Notes under the pieces: generated by a model
The model's input: the letters and a program-made list of their open reading frames with translations, nothing else
Told to the model about the DNA's origin: nothing
The model's database searches: none
Assembly: GCF_026107455.2 (NCBI RefSeq)
Contig: NZ_JAPCHY010000005.1
Coordinates: 124,001-188,000 of the forward strand
Origin: Xanthomonas chitinilytica
GTDB taxonomy: Bacteria > Pseudomonadota > Gammaproteobacteria > Xanthomonadales > Xanthomonadaceae
DNA length: 64,000 bases
Reading direction: 5' to 3'
Shown here: piece after piece, positions 8,416 through 16,971 of the stretch
Layout of the letters: the number at the start of each line of letters is the position of its first letter
Position numbering within the stretch: the first letter of the stretch is position 1
Made by a program: the position numbers and the translations under genes

Positions 8416-9171
8416 TCAGAGGCCTTCGAGGGCGTCGTCGAAGTCGTGCCAGCGGCGGCCGTCGTAGGCCTCCAGCGGGCGGTAGCGGCGCTTGTAGTCC
8501 ATCTTGCGGTGGTCGCGGATCCAGTAGCCCAGGTACAGGTGCGGCAGCGACTCGCGCCGCGCCCACTGGATCTGCTGCAGGATCGCCAGCGTGCCCAGGC
8601 CGCGCGCGTGGGCCTCGGGATCGAAGAAGGTATAGACCGCCGACAGCCCCTGTGCGGTGACGTCGGTGACCGCCACCGCCAGCAGCCGGCCGCGGCGGCC
8701 ACCGCGGCCGGGTTCGCGCAGTTCCATGAAGCGGCCGTGCGACCAGCGGCCGATCAGGAACTGGTCGAACTCGTGCGGGCCGTGCTCGTCCATGCCGCCG
8801 CCGGCGTGGCGGTGGCCCAGGTAGCGGCGGTACAGCTCGAACTGTTCGTCGCTGCGCTCGGCCGCCACGATGCGGCACTCGAGGTCGGCATTGCGCGCCA
8901 GGCAGCGACGCTGGCTGCGGTCCGGGGCGAAGCGCGCCACCGGGATGCGCACCGGCACGCAGGCGTGGCAATGCTGGCAGTGCGGGCGGTAGATCAGGTC
9001 GCCGGAGCGGCGGAAACCCCAGGTCAGCGCCATCGGGTACAGCGTGCCCAGCCGCGGGTCCTGCGGATCGAGCACCAGGTCGCGCGCCTGCCGGTCCGGC
9101 CAGTAGCCGCAGGGATGCTGGCCGGTCTGGAACAGTTTCAGGTCTTCGTGGGGGTCGGCATGGATGGCCAT
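8416..9171 (-). CDS. bpt: Aspartate/glutamate leucyltransferase
   Basis: Transfers leucine from Leu-tRNA to N-terminal Asp or Glu, marking proteins for ClpS/ClpAP degradation (N-end rule). The 251-residue protein has the N-terminal Cys-rich region ([24 protein letters not shown]) and the conserved C-terminal domain ([37 protein letters not shown]). The ATG at 9171 matches the usual start ([14 protein letters not shown]); the longer frame upstream is not family-like. Confidence 0.92.
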   Translation of the reverse strand: MAIHADPHEDLKLFQTGQHPCGYWPDRQARDLVLDPQDPRLGTLYPMALTWGFRRSGDLIYRPHCQHCHACVPVRIPVARFAPDRSQRRCLARNADLECRIVAAERSDEQFELYRRYLGHRHAGGGMDEHGPHEFDQFLIGRWSHGRFMELREPGRGGRRGRLLAVAVTDVTAQGLSAVYTFFDPEAHARGLGTLAILQQIQWARRESLPHLYLGYWIRDHRKMDYKRRYRPLEAYDGRRWHDFDDALEGL

Positions 9172-9332
9172 GGCACAAGCATAGCCCCGCCATGTCTCAG
9201 CGGCGGCGACTGTCTGCCGGATGAATGCGGCCGGTTCGGCGGTCAACCGTTGCCGGGGTGGGGCGTTCTCCACAGTGCCGGCGCGACGACACGAAGCGCC
9301 GTTACCTCCACCAAGAAACGGAGCAACACATC

Positions 9333-9902
9333 ATGAGTCAACGCACCCCGATGATCCTGCTGGCGATGCTGCTGGCCACCTCCGCCGCCGGTGTCGCCAC
9401 CGCTGCCACCCCGTCCGAGTCCCGGCCCGGCGCCACGCGCATCGATGCCAATGGCGACGGTGTGATCGACCGCCAGGAAGCTGCCGCGCATCCGCGGCTG
9501 GCACAGCGCTTCGACGAACTGGACAAGAACAAGGACGGCAAGCTGTCGCGCGACGAGCTGCCGAAGCGCAAGCATGGGGCCCATCGCCATGCCGGCGGCA
9601 AGGACGGCCCGCGTCACGGGCACTTCATGTCCGCGCTGGATACCGACAAGGACGGCCGCATCAGCCGCGAGGAAGCCAAGGCCCAGCCGAAGTTCGCCGA
9701 GCGTTTCGAACAGCTGGACGTCAACAAGGACGGCTTCGTCGACCGGGCCGATTTCGAAGCGCGCGCCAGCCAGCGCCGCGACGAGTGGTTCGCCGCCGCC
9801 GATACCGACAAGGACGGCAAGCTGAGCAAGGCCGAGTTCGATGCGGCCAAGCGTCCGCCGATGGGGCTGCGTGCGCCGAAGGCGACGCCGGCCGGCAAGT
9901 AA
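9333..9902 (+). CDS. Exported five-loop EF-hand calcium-binding protein
   Basis: A 189-residue protein with a Sec signal peptide (cleavage near ATA, residue 25) and five EF-hand loops: DANGDGVIDRQE (38), DKNKDGKLSRDE (64), DTDKDGRISREE (103), DVNKDGFVDRAD (129) and DTDKDGKLSKAE (157). Each keeps the D-x-D/N-x-D-G ligand pattern, so it very likely binds calcium in the periplasm or outside. A His-rich linker (HGAHRHAGG, GPRHGH) between loops 2 and 3 might bind another metal. GGAG precedes the ATG and a strong terminator follows. Confidence 0.85.
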   Translation: MSQRTPMILLAMLLATSAAGVATAATPSESRPGATRIDANGDGVIDRQEAAAHPRLAQRFDELDKNKDGKLSRDELPKRKHGAHRHAGGKDGPRHGHFMSALDTDKDGRISREEAKAQPKFAERFEQLDVNKDGFVDRADFEARASQRRDEWFAAADTDKDGKLSKAEFDAAKRPPMGLRAPKATPAGK

Positions 9903-9928
9903 CAAGCAACAGGGCGCCGATCGACACC

Positions 9929-9960
9929 CGCCCCGGCCTCGTGCCGGGGCGTTTTTTTTT
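9929..9960 (+). terminator. Rho-independent terminator after the EF-hand gene
   Basis: A perfect 9-bp GC stem (CGCCCCGGC / GCCGGGGCG) with a 5-nt loop is followed by at least nine T residues. Confidence 0.92.
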
Positions 9961-10052
9961 GGAGCTTGGCTGGGCCATCGACGAAGCCCGGTCGCGAGCT
10001 TCCCGGGCGGCAACGAGCTACCCGGGGAGCGTGCTTCAGAGGACCTGCCGCC

Positions 10053-11261
10053 TCACTGGCGCAGCTGGACCAGCAGCACTGCACCGATCACCAGGACACT
10101 GGCCGCGACCACGCCGCCGCGGCCGAACAGGCTGCGGTAGACCCAGCTCGGGCCGTGACGGCCATGGCGCGCGGCATCGCGGGCGAGCATCGGGGCCATG
10201 ATCCTGGGCAGGGTGACCAGGTACTGGTAGTTGATCGCACACAGGCCCACAACGAGCGTCACCAGCCCGGCCGCCTGGCCGAGGCCGAACATCACCGTCG
10301 CCAGCGCGCTGATGCAGAACACGGCGGCGGTGAGCGTGTGCAGGCGGATGAAGTGGCGTACCCGCTGCCGTTCGTCGGGCGATTCCGCATAGCGCAGCAG
10401 GTACAGGCCGCCGACATAGGCCGAGAGCATGCCGCCGATGACGCATCCCAGCGTCAGCCCCATGTGGAAGCCGTTGGAGAAGAAGGCATGGGCGGCGGCC
10501 CCCAGCGATCCCGCCGCCGCACCGCCGCTGGCGGTGCTCGCGCCCAGCCCGCCGGCGCCGAGCTTGCCGGCACCGGCCATGCCGATGCCACTGCCGATCA
10601 CCACCGCACCGGCGGTACCGGGCGCGGCGACCATCAGCAGCGAAGCGACCACCGCGGCGAACGCGGTGCCGGGCGCGCTGCCGCGGGCGAATTCGCCGAA
10701 GCGGTGCAGCATTTCCTCGCGCACGCTGGCGCGCGCCCGCGACAGGCGCTTGCGCACGGCGGCATCGCTCAACCCCAGCAAGGCGGCGACCTGCTGCGAG
10801 CTCTGGCCTTCGCGGTAGTACAGCAGCAGGGTTTCGCGGCTTTCCTCGGGCAGCGCGGAGATGATGTCCTCGGCCGCCAGCTCTTCCTGTACCCGCTGCA
10901 AGCGTTCGGACGCCGACGGCGACGGGTCGGCGGCCATGCCGATGGCGATCTCGGCGGCTTCGCCGGTCAAGGGCCGGCTGCGGTTGGCGCGCAGCCAGTC
11001 GCGCGCCAGGTTGCGGGTGATCTGGCGCAGCCAGGGCAGGAAGCTGGCGTGGTTGTTGAGCTGGTTGAGCTGCTGCCAGGCCTTGATGAAGGCTTCCTGG
11101 GCGATGTCCTCGCTGGCCTGGAGGTCGCGGGTGATCGCCAGCGCGATGGCGGTGACGGTGTTCTGGCAGGCCAGCACGATGCGGCCGTAGGAGTGCTGGC
11201 AACCGCCGGTGGCGGCCGGCAGTTCCTTCTGCAGCATCAGTTCCAGGGGCAGGGCGGTCAT
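10053..11261 (-). CDS. ECF-type sigma factor fused to a C-terminal membrane domain
   Basis: A 402-residue protein. Residues 24-92 form sigma region 2 (ASEDIAQEAFIKAWQQL, ITRNLARDWLR) and about 125-182 form region 4 with a helix-turn-helix (SSQQVAALLGLSDAAVRKRL). The remaining ~215 residues are hydrophobic with about five membrane helices (199-228, 264-289, 307-327, 329-350, 382-400) and a Gly/Ala-rich linker (222-258). Standard ECF factors are about 180-200 residues, so the tail is an extension that probably tethers or inhibits the factor, acting as a built-in anti-sigma. No separate anti-sigma gene is adjacent. Confidence 0.85.
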   Translation of the reverse strand: MTALPLELMLQKELPAATGGCQHSYGRIVLACQNTVTAIALAITRDLQASEDIAQEAFIKAWQQLNQLNNHASFLPWLRQITRNLARDWLRANRSRPLTGEAAEIAIGMAADPSPSASERLQRVQEELAAEDIISALPEESRETLLLYYREGQSSQQVAALLGLSDAAVRKRLSRARASVREEMLHRFGEFARGSAPGTAFAAVVASLLMVAAPGTAGAVVIGSGIGMAGAGKLGAGGLGASTASGGAAAGSLGAAAHAFFSNGFHMGLTLGCVIGGMLSAYVGGLYLLRYAESPDERQRVRHFIRLHTLTAAVFCISALATVMFGLGQAAGLVTLVVGLCAINYQYLVTLPRIMAPMLARDAARHGRHGPSWVYRSLFGRGGVVAASVLVIGAVLLVQLRQ

Positions 11262-11319
11262 GGGCGCTTTCCGGAAGGGATATGGAACATGACGTACGTC
11301 GCCGCCGGATGTGACCGGG

Positions 11320-11826
11320 TTATTGCGTGGGGGCGTCCGCGGTGGGCTGGATCCGCACCCGCACTTCCTCTTCCTCCGGGGTGGGCGGCGTCTGCGGCTG
11401 CTGTTGCTGCGGCGCCGGTACCGGTTCGGGGGCAGGGGCGCCGCGGTGGCGCATCGTCACGAACATCGCCACCGCGCCGATCACCAGCAGCAGGCCGATG
11501 CGGATGCGCCAGGCCCAGCTGCGGCCGCTGCCCGGCGCGGGCGCGTCGCGGAACGCGAATTCGGCGGTCGGATGGTCGCGCCGGGTGGTATCGAGCAGGC
11601 GCGTGTCGCGCAGGATCTCGCGCGCGCGCGGCTGGTCGTCGGCGTGCACCACCCATACCGCCGGGTACTTCTGCGCATCGCCCTTGTCGAGGTAGCTGAA
11701 CTGGCCGCTGCGCTTGCTGTGGTACGAGCGCCCGTTGCTGATGCGCACTTCGATGCCCGCATCGCGCAACAGCTTGGCCACGCCTTCGACGGTTTCCACG
11801 CGCTGGCTGCTGAATATCTGGCGCAT
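11320..11826 (-). CDS. DUF2007-like N-terminal domain with membrane anchor
   Basis: A 168-residue protein. The N-terminus (MRQIFSSQRVETVEGVAKLL, then AGIEVRISNGR) and the segment PAVWVVHADDQPRAREIL resemble the DUF2007 ferredoxin-like domain, called a putative signal-transducing domain. One membrane helix follows (about 107-125), then a Pro/Gln/Glu-rich tail (PAPQQQQPQTPPTPEEEE). Xanthomonad relatives carry the uninformative label 'pathogenicity-like protein'. It begins 2 bp after the tesB stop, so the two are co-transcribed. Function unknown. Confidence 0.7.
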   Translation of the reverse strand: MRQIFSSQRVETVEGVAKLLRDAGIEVRISNGRSYHSKRSGQFSYLDKGDAQKYPAVWVVHADDQPRAREILRDTRLLDTTRRDHPTAEFAFRDAPAPGSGRSWAWRIRIGLLLVIGAVAMFVTMRHRGAPAPEPVPAPQQQQPQTPPTPEEEEVRVRIQPTADAPTQ

Positions 11827-11828
11827 GT

Positions 11829-12737
11829 TCAGTCCTTGGCCGGCACGGCCGCGGCGGCGGCGCTGTCGTTCACCACCCGGATCAGGCCTTCCTGCGCGGT
11901 GCTGGCGACCAGCACGCCGTCGCGGGTGAAGAACTGGCCACGGGCCAGGCCGCGCGAATCCTCCGCGCTGGGGCTGTCCAGCGAGTACAGCAGCCAGTCG
12001 TCGGCGCGGAACGGGCGGTGGAACCAGATCGCATGGTCGAGCGAGGCCATCTGCACGTGCGGCTGGTAGTAGCTGATGCCGTGCGGGAAGGTGGCGGTGC
12101 CCAGCAGGTGGAAGTCCGATGCGTAGGCCAGCAGCGCCTGGTGCAGCTCCGGCGCGTCGCCGACCGGTTCGTTCAGGCGCAGCCACACCTGGTGGTAGGG
12201 CGGACGCTTGGGCGGGTTGAGCTCGTCGCGCGGGTAGACGTGGCGGAACTCGAACGGGCCGCCGCGCGAGAGCCAGCGCTGCACCTTGATCGGCAGCCGC
12301 TCCAGCACCTCCGGCGGCAGCGGCCGGTTCGGCTCGATGTCCTCCGGCGCCGGCACCTCGGGCATCTTGTGCTGGTGCTGGGCGCCGCTCTCGGCCTGCT
12401 GGAACGAGGCGGCGCAGAAGAAGATCACCTTGCCGTGCTGGATCGCGGTGACCCGGCGCACCGAGAAGCTGCCGCCGTCGCGGGTGCGGTCGACGTCGTA
12501 GACGATCGGGTGGTCGATGTTGCCGGCGCGCAGGAAGTAGGCGTGCAGCGAATGCACGTGGCGGCCGTTGTCCACCGTGGCCTGCGCCGCCGACAGCGCC
12601 TGGCCCAGCACCTGCCCGCCGAACACGTACTTGGTGCCGATGTCGCGGCTCTGCCCGCGGAACAGGTTGTCCTCCAGCCGCTCCAGCGACAGCAGGTCGA
12701 TCAGCTCGGAAACAACGGGTTCGGGCTTGGCGGACAA
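11829..12737 (-). CDS. tesB: Acyl-CoA thioesterase II
   Basis: Hydrolyses medium and long-chain acyl-CoA. The 302-residue protein has two hotdog domains: ERLEDNLFRGQSRDIG and VFGGQVLGQAL at the start, and the C-terminal MASLDHAIWFHRPFRADDW with GQFFTRDGVLVASTAQEGL, which carry the Asp/Thr/Gln catalytic residues of TesB. The best start is a TTG (MSAKPEP), as no ATG lies in a suitable place; this start is less certain than the gene. Confidence 0.92.
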   Translation of the reverse strand: MSAKPEPVVSELIDLLSLERLEDNLFRGQSRDIGTKYVFGGQVLGQALSAAQATVDNGRHVHSLHAYFLRAGNIDHPIVYDVDRTRDGGSFSVRRVTAIQHGKVIFFCAASFQQAESGAQHQHKMPEVPAPEDIEPNRPLPPEVLERLPIKVQRWLSRGGPFEFRHVYPRDELNPPKRPPYHQVWLRLNEPVGDAPELHQALLAYASDFHLLGTATFPHGISYYQPHVQMASLDHAIWFHRPFRADDWLLYSLDSPSAEDSRGLARGQFFTRDGVLVASTAQEGLIRVVNDSAAAAAVPAKD

Positions 12738-12799
12738 GGGTGCGGCCTTCGTTTCGACAGGCCGCGATTATAGCGGGAGGGCCTCCCCGCCCGGGCCGG

Positions 12800-13579
12800 T
12801 CAGGCCTTGCCCAGGCGCGCGACCAGCGCCTTCAGCGCCGCCTGCGCGTCCGCGGCGAACCAGGCCTCGACGAAGCGCTCGAGCTGGATGTGTTCCGGCA
12901 GCAGCGCCTCGTGCAGGTCGGCGCGGGCGATGGCGCGGGTCAGCAGCATCGGCTGCCGCGGCAGCTTCAGCAGCCGCTGCAGCCAGGCGACGGCGCGCGC
13001 GGCCACCTGCGGGCCGTCGGCCAGTTCGTCGACCATGCCGATCTGCAGGGCGCGCTCGGCCGGCACCATCTCGCCGCCGGCCAGCAGCTGGCCGGCGCGG
13101 TGCGGGCCGACCACCCGCCGCAGCAGGCGCTGGATGCCTTCCGGCGCCACCAGTCCCACCTGCACTTCGTTCAGGCCAATGACGAACGGCTGCGCCGGGT
13201 CGAGGCTGCGCGCCATGATCCGGTAGTCGCAGCACAGCGCCAGCACGCAGCCGCCGGCCGGGGCATGGCCGGTGAGCGCGGCCACCACCGGCACCCGGCA
13301 TTCGGCCAGGGTGCGCACCGCGCCGAAGAACGCCTGCCAGCTGTCGAGCAGCTTGTGCTGGTCCTCGCCGTGCGAGAGCAGGTGCGGCACGTCCATGCCG
13401 GCGGAGAAGATGCGCTCGCTGCCCGACAGCACCAGGCCGTGCACGTCCTCGGCCATGGCCTGGTTGATCGCGTTGATCAGGGCACGGCACAGCTCGGTGT
13501 CCAGGGCGTTGACCGGGGGCCGCGCCAGCCGCAGTTCGCGGATGGGGCCGTGGTTGATCACCTCGATAAGCGTCGTCAT
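12800..13579 (-). CDS. Enoyl-CoA hydratase/isomerase family protein
   Basis: A 259-residue crotonase-fold protein beginning MTTLIEVINHGPIRELRLAR. The two oxyanion-hole segments are present (RIFSAGMDVPHLL and ALTGHAPAGGCVLALCCDY). The second glutamate region reads NEVQVGLVAPEGIQRLL, so at least one hydratase Glu is not in its usual place; an isomerase, thioesterase-like or other crotonase activity is possible. It lies 62 bp from tesB on the same strand. Confidence 0.85.
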   Translation of the reverse strand: MTTLIEVINHGPIRELRLARPPVNALDTELCRALINAINQAMAEDVHGLVLSGSERIFSAGMDVPHLLSHGEDQHKLLDSWQAFFGAVRTLAECRVPVVAALTGHAPAGGCVLALCCDYRIMARSLDPAQPFVIGLNEVQVGLVAPEGIQRLLRRVVGPHRAGQLLAGGEMVPAERALQIGMVDELADGPQVAARAVAWLQRLLKLPRQPMLLTRAIARADLHEALLPEHIQLERFVEAWFAADAQAALKALVARLGKA

Positions 13580-13616
13580 GCTGCGGTCTCTTGCGGAGCA
13601 GGGAGTGGTGCCGGCG

Positions 13617-14105
13617 ATGATAGCGAAACCATTCGTGTGCGTATTGTGGGCGCTGGGCGCATTGGCCGCGCCGGCGTCGGCGGCCGAGGCGGCCGAGGCA
13701 TCGTGCCTCGCGCTGCACGAGGGGTGGGTCCGCCTGCCCCCCGCGCCGGCGATGGCGATGATGGCCGGTTTCGGGCGGATGCAGAACGGCTGCGCGGCGC
13801 CGGTGGCGGTGGTGGCGGCCGCCAGCCCGGCGTTCGCCGCGGTATCCCTGCACGAGACCACGCTGGACGACGGCGTCAGCCGCATGCGCGAGGTCGAGCG
13901 GCTGGCGATCGACCCGGGCCGGAGCGCGCTGCTGCAGCCGGGCGGGCTGCACCTGATGCTGATGCGCCCGCAGCAGGAACTGGTCGAGGGCGCGACCGTG
14001 CCGCTGCGGCTGGAGCTGGAGGATGGCCGCCAGGTCGATGTCCGTCTGGTGGTGCGCCGCACGCCGCCGTCCGCCGCGGATGCGCACGCCGGCCACGCGC
14101 ACTGA
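13617..14105 (+). CDS. PCuAC-type periplasmic copper chaperone
   Basis: A 162-residue protein with a signal peptide (about 1-22, APASA) and a cupredoxin-like DUF461 domain. The copper ligands fit the family pattern H-x10-M-x21-H-x-M: His79 (SLHETT), Met90 (SRM), His112 and Met114 (GLHLMLM). A short His tail (HAGHAH) may also bind metal. PCuAC delivers Cu(I) to terminal oxidases. I start at the ATG before IAKPFVCVLWALG because it begins a clean signal peptide; the frame opens 13 codons earlier. It is divergent from the hydratase. Confidence 0.85.
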   Translation: MIAKPFVCVLWALGALAAPASAAEAAEASCLALHEGWVRLPPAPAMAMMAGFGRMQNGCAAPVAVVAAASPAFAAVSLHETTLDDGVSRMREVERLAIDPGRSALLQPGGLHLMLMRPQQELVEGATVPLRLELEDGRQVDVRLVVRRTPPSAADAHAGHAH

Positions 14106-14142
14106 ACCGCGGTCGCCCGGCCTGGGCCGAGCCGCATCGCCA

Positions 14143-14185
14143 TTGATCCGGATCAACGGCGTCGGCGGGCATACGACGGTATGGT
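14143..14185 (+). promoter_or_regulatory. FNR/Dnr-type site and -10 before the P-type ATPase
   Basis: TTGATCCGGATCAA at 14143-14156 is identical to the site before the roadblock operon. A TATGGT hexamer (14180-14185) is centred 33 bp downstream. Predicted start near 14192, about 40 bp before the ATPase ATG. Confidence 0.78.
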
Positions 14186-14232
14186 TGCCGGCAACGGGCC
14201 GTTCCGGCCCATGTGAGGGAGCCTGCCGGCCG

Positions 14233-16971
14233 ATGACTTCCGACCGTCCCCCTGCCTGGCATGCGCTCGATGCGCAGGCCGTGCTCCGTTCGCGGGCTTC
14301 CACGCCGCAGGGCCTGGAACCGGCGGAGGCCACGCGCAGGCTTTCCGTGCATGGCCGCAACGAACTGCCGCCGCCGCCGCGGCGCTCGCCGCTGCGCCGC
14401 TTTCTGGAGCAGTTCAACAATGCGCTGATCCTGTTCCTGGTGTCGGCCGCGGTGCTGGCCGGGCTGCTGGGGCACCGCGTGGATGCGGCGGTGATCGTGG
14501 CGGTGGTGCTGGTCAACGCGGTGGTCGGATTCGTGCAGGAAGGCCGCGCCGAGCAGGCGCTGGCGGCGCTGCAGGCGATGTTGGCGCCGACCGCGCGGGT
14601 GCTGCGTGGCGGCGCGCGGCGGGAGATCGCGGTCGGCGGGCTGGTGCCCGGCGACGTGGTGCTGCTGGAGGCCGGCGACCGGGTGCCGGCCGACCTGCGG
14701 CTGCTGCAGGCGCGCGGCCTGCTGATCGACGAAGCCATCCTCACCGGCGAATCGGTGGTGGCGGAAAAGGCCGAAGCCGCGGTCGCCGCGGAGGCCGCGC
14801 TGGGCGACCGCCGCTCGATGGCCTATTCCGGCACGCTGGTCGCCGCCGGCCAGGCCAGCGGCATGGTGGTGGCCACCGGCAGCGCCACCGAGATCGGCAG
14901 GATCAATACCCTGCTCGGTTCGGTCCAGACGCTGGCCACGCCGCTGCTGCGGCAGATCAACCGGTTCGGCCGCCGCTTCACCGCGATGGCGATCGCGGCG
15001 GCGGCGCTGCTGTTCGCGTTCGCCATCGCGGTGCGCGGCTACGCCTGGCTGGACGCGCTGATGGTGGTGGTGGCGCTGGCGGTGAGCGTGGTGCCCGAGG
15101 GCCTGCCGGCGGTCATCACCATCACCCTGGCCATCGGCGTGCGGCGGATGGCGGCGCGCCATGCCATCGTGCGCCGGCTGCCGGCGGTGGAGACGCTGGG
15201 CGCCACCTCGGTGATCTGCTCGGACAAGACCGGCACGCTGACCCGCAACGAGATGACCGCGCGGCACGTGGTCACCGCGGCCGGCACGGTGGCGGCCGAA
15301 GGCGCCGGCTACGAGCCGGTCGGCGCGCTGGTCGCCACGCCGTCCGGCGAACTGGATGCCGCCGCCCGCCAGCTGCTCCTGTGCGGCCTGCTGTGCAACG
15401 ACGCGCAGCTCAAGCATGTCGATGGCCAGTGGCGGGTGGACGGCGATCCGATGGAAGGCGCGCTGGTGGCGCTGGCGGTGAAGGCGGGCATGGAACTGGC
15501 CGCGGCGCAGGCCACCCGCCCGCGCACCGATGCGATCCCGTTCGACGCGCAGTACCGCTACATGGCCACGCTGCACCATGGCGCCGGCACGGAGGCGGAA
15601 CTGTTCGTCAAGGGCGCGCCGGAGCAGCTGCTGGCGCTCAGCGGCGGGCAATGGGGCGCGGATGGCGCGCTGGAGCCGCTGGATGCCGGGTTCTGGGAAC
15701 GCGCCATCGCCGATGCCGCCTCCAACGGCGAGCGCGTGCTGGGTTTCGCCATGCGGCGGCTGCCGCAGGCGACGCGGCGGCTGGGGTTCGAGCAGGTCGA
15801 CGCACTGGTGTTCCTGGGCATCGTCGGCTTCATCGATCCGCCGCGCGAGGAGGCGAAGACCGCGGTGGCCGACTGCCACGACGCCGGCATCGCGGTGAAG
15901 ATGATCACCGGCGACCATGCCGCCACCGCGGCGGCGATCGCGCGCCAGCTGGGCCTGTCGCGGCAGCCGGTGGTGGTGGTCGGGCATGCGCTGGACGATG
16001 TCGCCGACGCCGACCTGCCGCCGCTGGCAGCCGGCGCCGACGTGTTCGCCCGCGCCAGCCCCGAGCACAAGCTGCGGGTGGTGCGCGCGCTGCAGTCGCG
16101 CGGCGCGGTGGTGGCGATGACCGGCGACGGGGTCAACGACGCGCCGTCGCTGAAGCAGGCCGACGTCGGCATCGCGATGGGCAACAAGGGCACCGAGGCG
16201 GCCAAGGAAGCGGCCGAGATCGTGCTGTCCGACGACAACTTCGCCTCCATCGTCGCCGCGGTCCACGAGGGCCGCACGGTCTACGACAACATCCGCAAGG
16301 TGGTGGCGTGGACGCTGCCGACCAACGGCGGCGAGACCCTGGCCATCGTGGTGGCGCTGATGCTGGGCCTGACCCTGCCGATGACGCCGCCGCAGATCCT
16401 GTGGATCAACATGATCCTGACCATCACCCTGGGCCTGGTGCTGGCGTTCGAGCCGCCGGAGCCGGGGGTGATGCAGCGCCCGCCGCGGCGCCCGGAGGCG
16501 CCGCTGGTGTCGCCGTTCATGCTGTGGCGGATCGTGCTGGTGTCGCTGCTGTTCACCGCCGGCGCGTTCGGCGTGTTCGCCTGGGCGGTGGGGCGCGGGC
16601 TGGACGTGGCGACCGCGCGCACGATGGTGGTCAACGTGCTGTGCGTGATGGAGATCTTCTACCTGTTCAACGTGCGCTACCTGCACGTCACCTCGTTCAC
16701 CCTGCGCGGCGCGCGCGGCACCCGCGCGGTGCTGTGGGCCATCGCCGGCGTGGTGGTGGCGCAGCTGGCCTTCACCTATGCGCCGTGGATGCAGGCGCTG
16801 TTCGACACCCGGCCGATCCACTGGCTGGACGGCGTGGTCATCGTGCTGGTGGGCGTGGCGCTGATGGCGCTGCTGGAGATCGAGAAGGCGGTATTGCGGC
16901 GGCTGGGCTGGTTCGAGGAACTGGCCGCCGCCACGGACAAAGACGCGGAACCCGCGAGGAGCGAACGATGA
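14233..16971 (+). CDS. P2-type cation-transporting ATPase
   Basis: A 912-residue P-type ATPase. It has the cation-ATPase N-terminal domain (about 5-70), actuator TGES (171-174), the P2-type M4 motif VVPEGLP, phosphorylation motif DKTGTLT with Asp331, and hinge GDGVND (631-636). The M6 region (LWINMILTITLGLVLAFEPPE) fits Ca/Mg-type pumps rather than heavy-metal P1B pumps, and no CPC motif is present. Related Pseudomonas ATPases are Anr-induced. Here too an FNR site precedes the gene, and a universal stress protein overlaps its end. Likely substrate calcium or another light cation; not certain. Confidence 0.9.
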   Translation: MTSDRPPAWHALDAQAVLRSRASTPQGLEPAEATRRLSVHGRNELPPPPRRSPLRRFLEQFNNALILFLVSAAVLAGLLGHRVDAAVIVAVVLVNAVVGFVQEGRAEQALAALQAMLAPTARVLRGGARREIAVGGLVPGDVVLLEAGDRVPADLRLLQARGLLIDEAILTGESVVAEKAEAAVAAEAALGDRRSMAYSGTLVAAGQASGMVVATGSATEIGRINTLLGSVQTLATPLLRQINRFGRRFTAMAIAAAALLFAFAIAVRGYAWLDALMVVVALAVSVVPEGLPAVITITLAIGVRRMAARHAIVRRLPAVETLGATSVICSDKTGTLTRNEMTARHVVTAAGTVAAEGAGYEPVGALVATPSGELDAAARQLLLCGLLCNDAQLKHVDGQWRVDGDPMEGALVALAVKAGMELAAAQATRPRTDAIPFDAQYRYMATLHHGAGTEAELFVKGAPEQLLALSGGQWGADGALEPLDAGFWERAIADAASNGERVLGFAMRRLPQATRRLGFEQVDALVFLGIVGFIDPPREEAKTAVADCHDAGIAVKMITGDHAATAAAIARQLGLSRQPVVVVGHALDDVADADLPPLAAGADVFARASPEHKLRVVRALQSRGAVVAMTGDGVNDAPSLKQADVGIAMGNKGTEAAKEAAEIVLSDDNFASIVAAVHEGRTVYDNIRKVVAWTLPTNGGETLAIVVALMLGLTLPMTPPQILWINMILTITLGLVLAFEPPEPGVMQRPPRRPEAPLVSPFMLWRIVLVSLLFTAGAFGVFAWAVGRGLDVATARTMVVNVLCVMEIFYLFNVRYLHVTSFTLRGARGTRAVLWAIAGVVVAQLAFTYAPWMQALFDTRPIHWLDGVVIVLVGVALMALLEIEKAVLRRLGWFEELAAATDKDAEPARSER

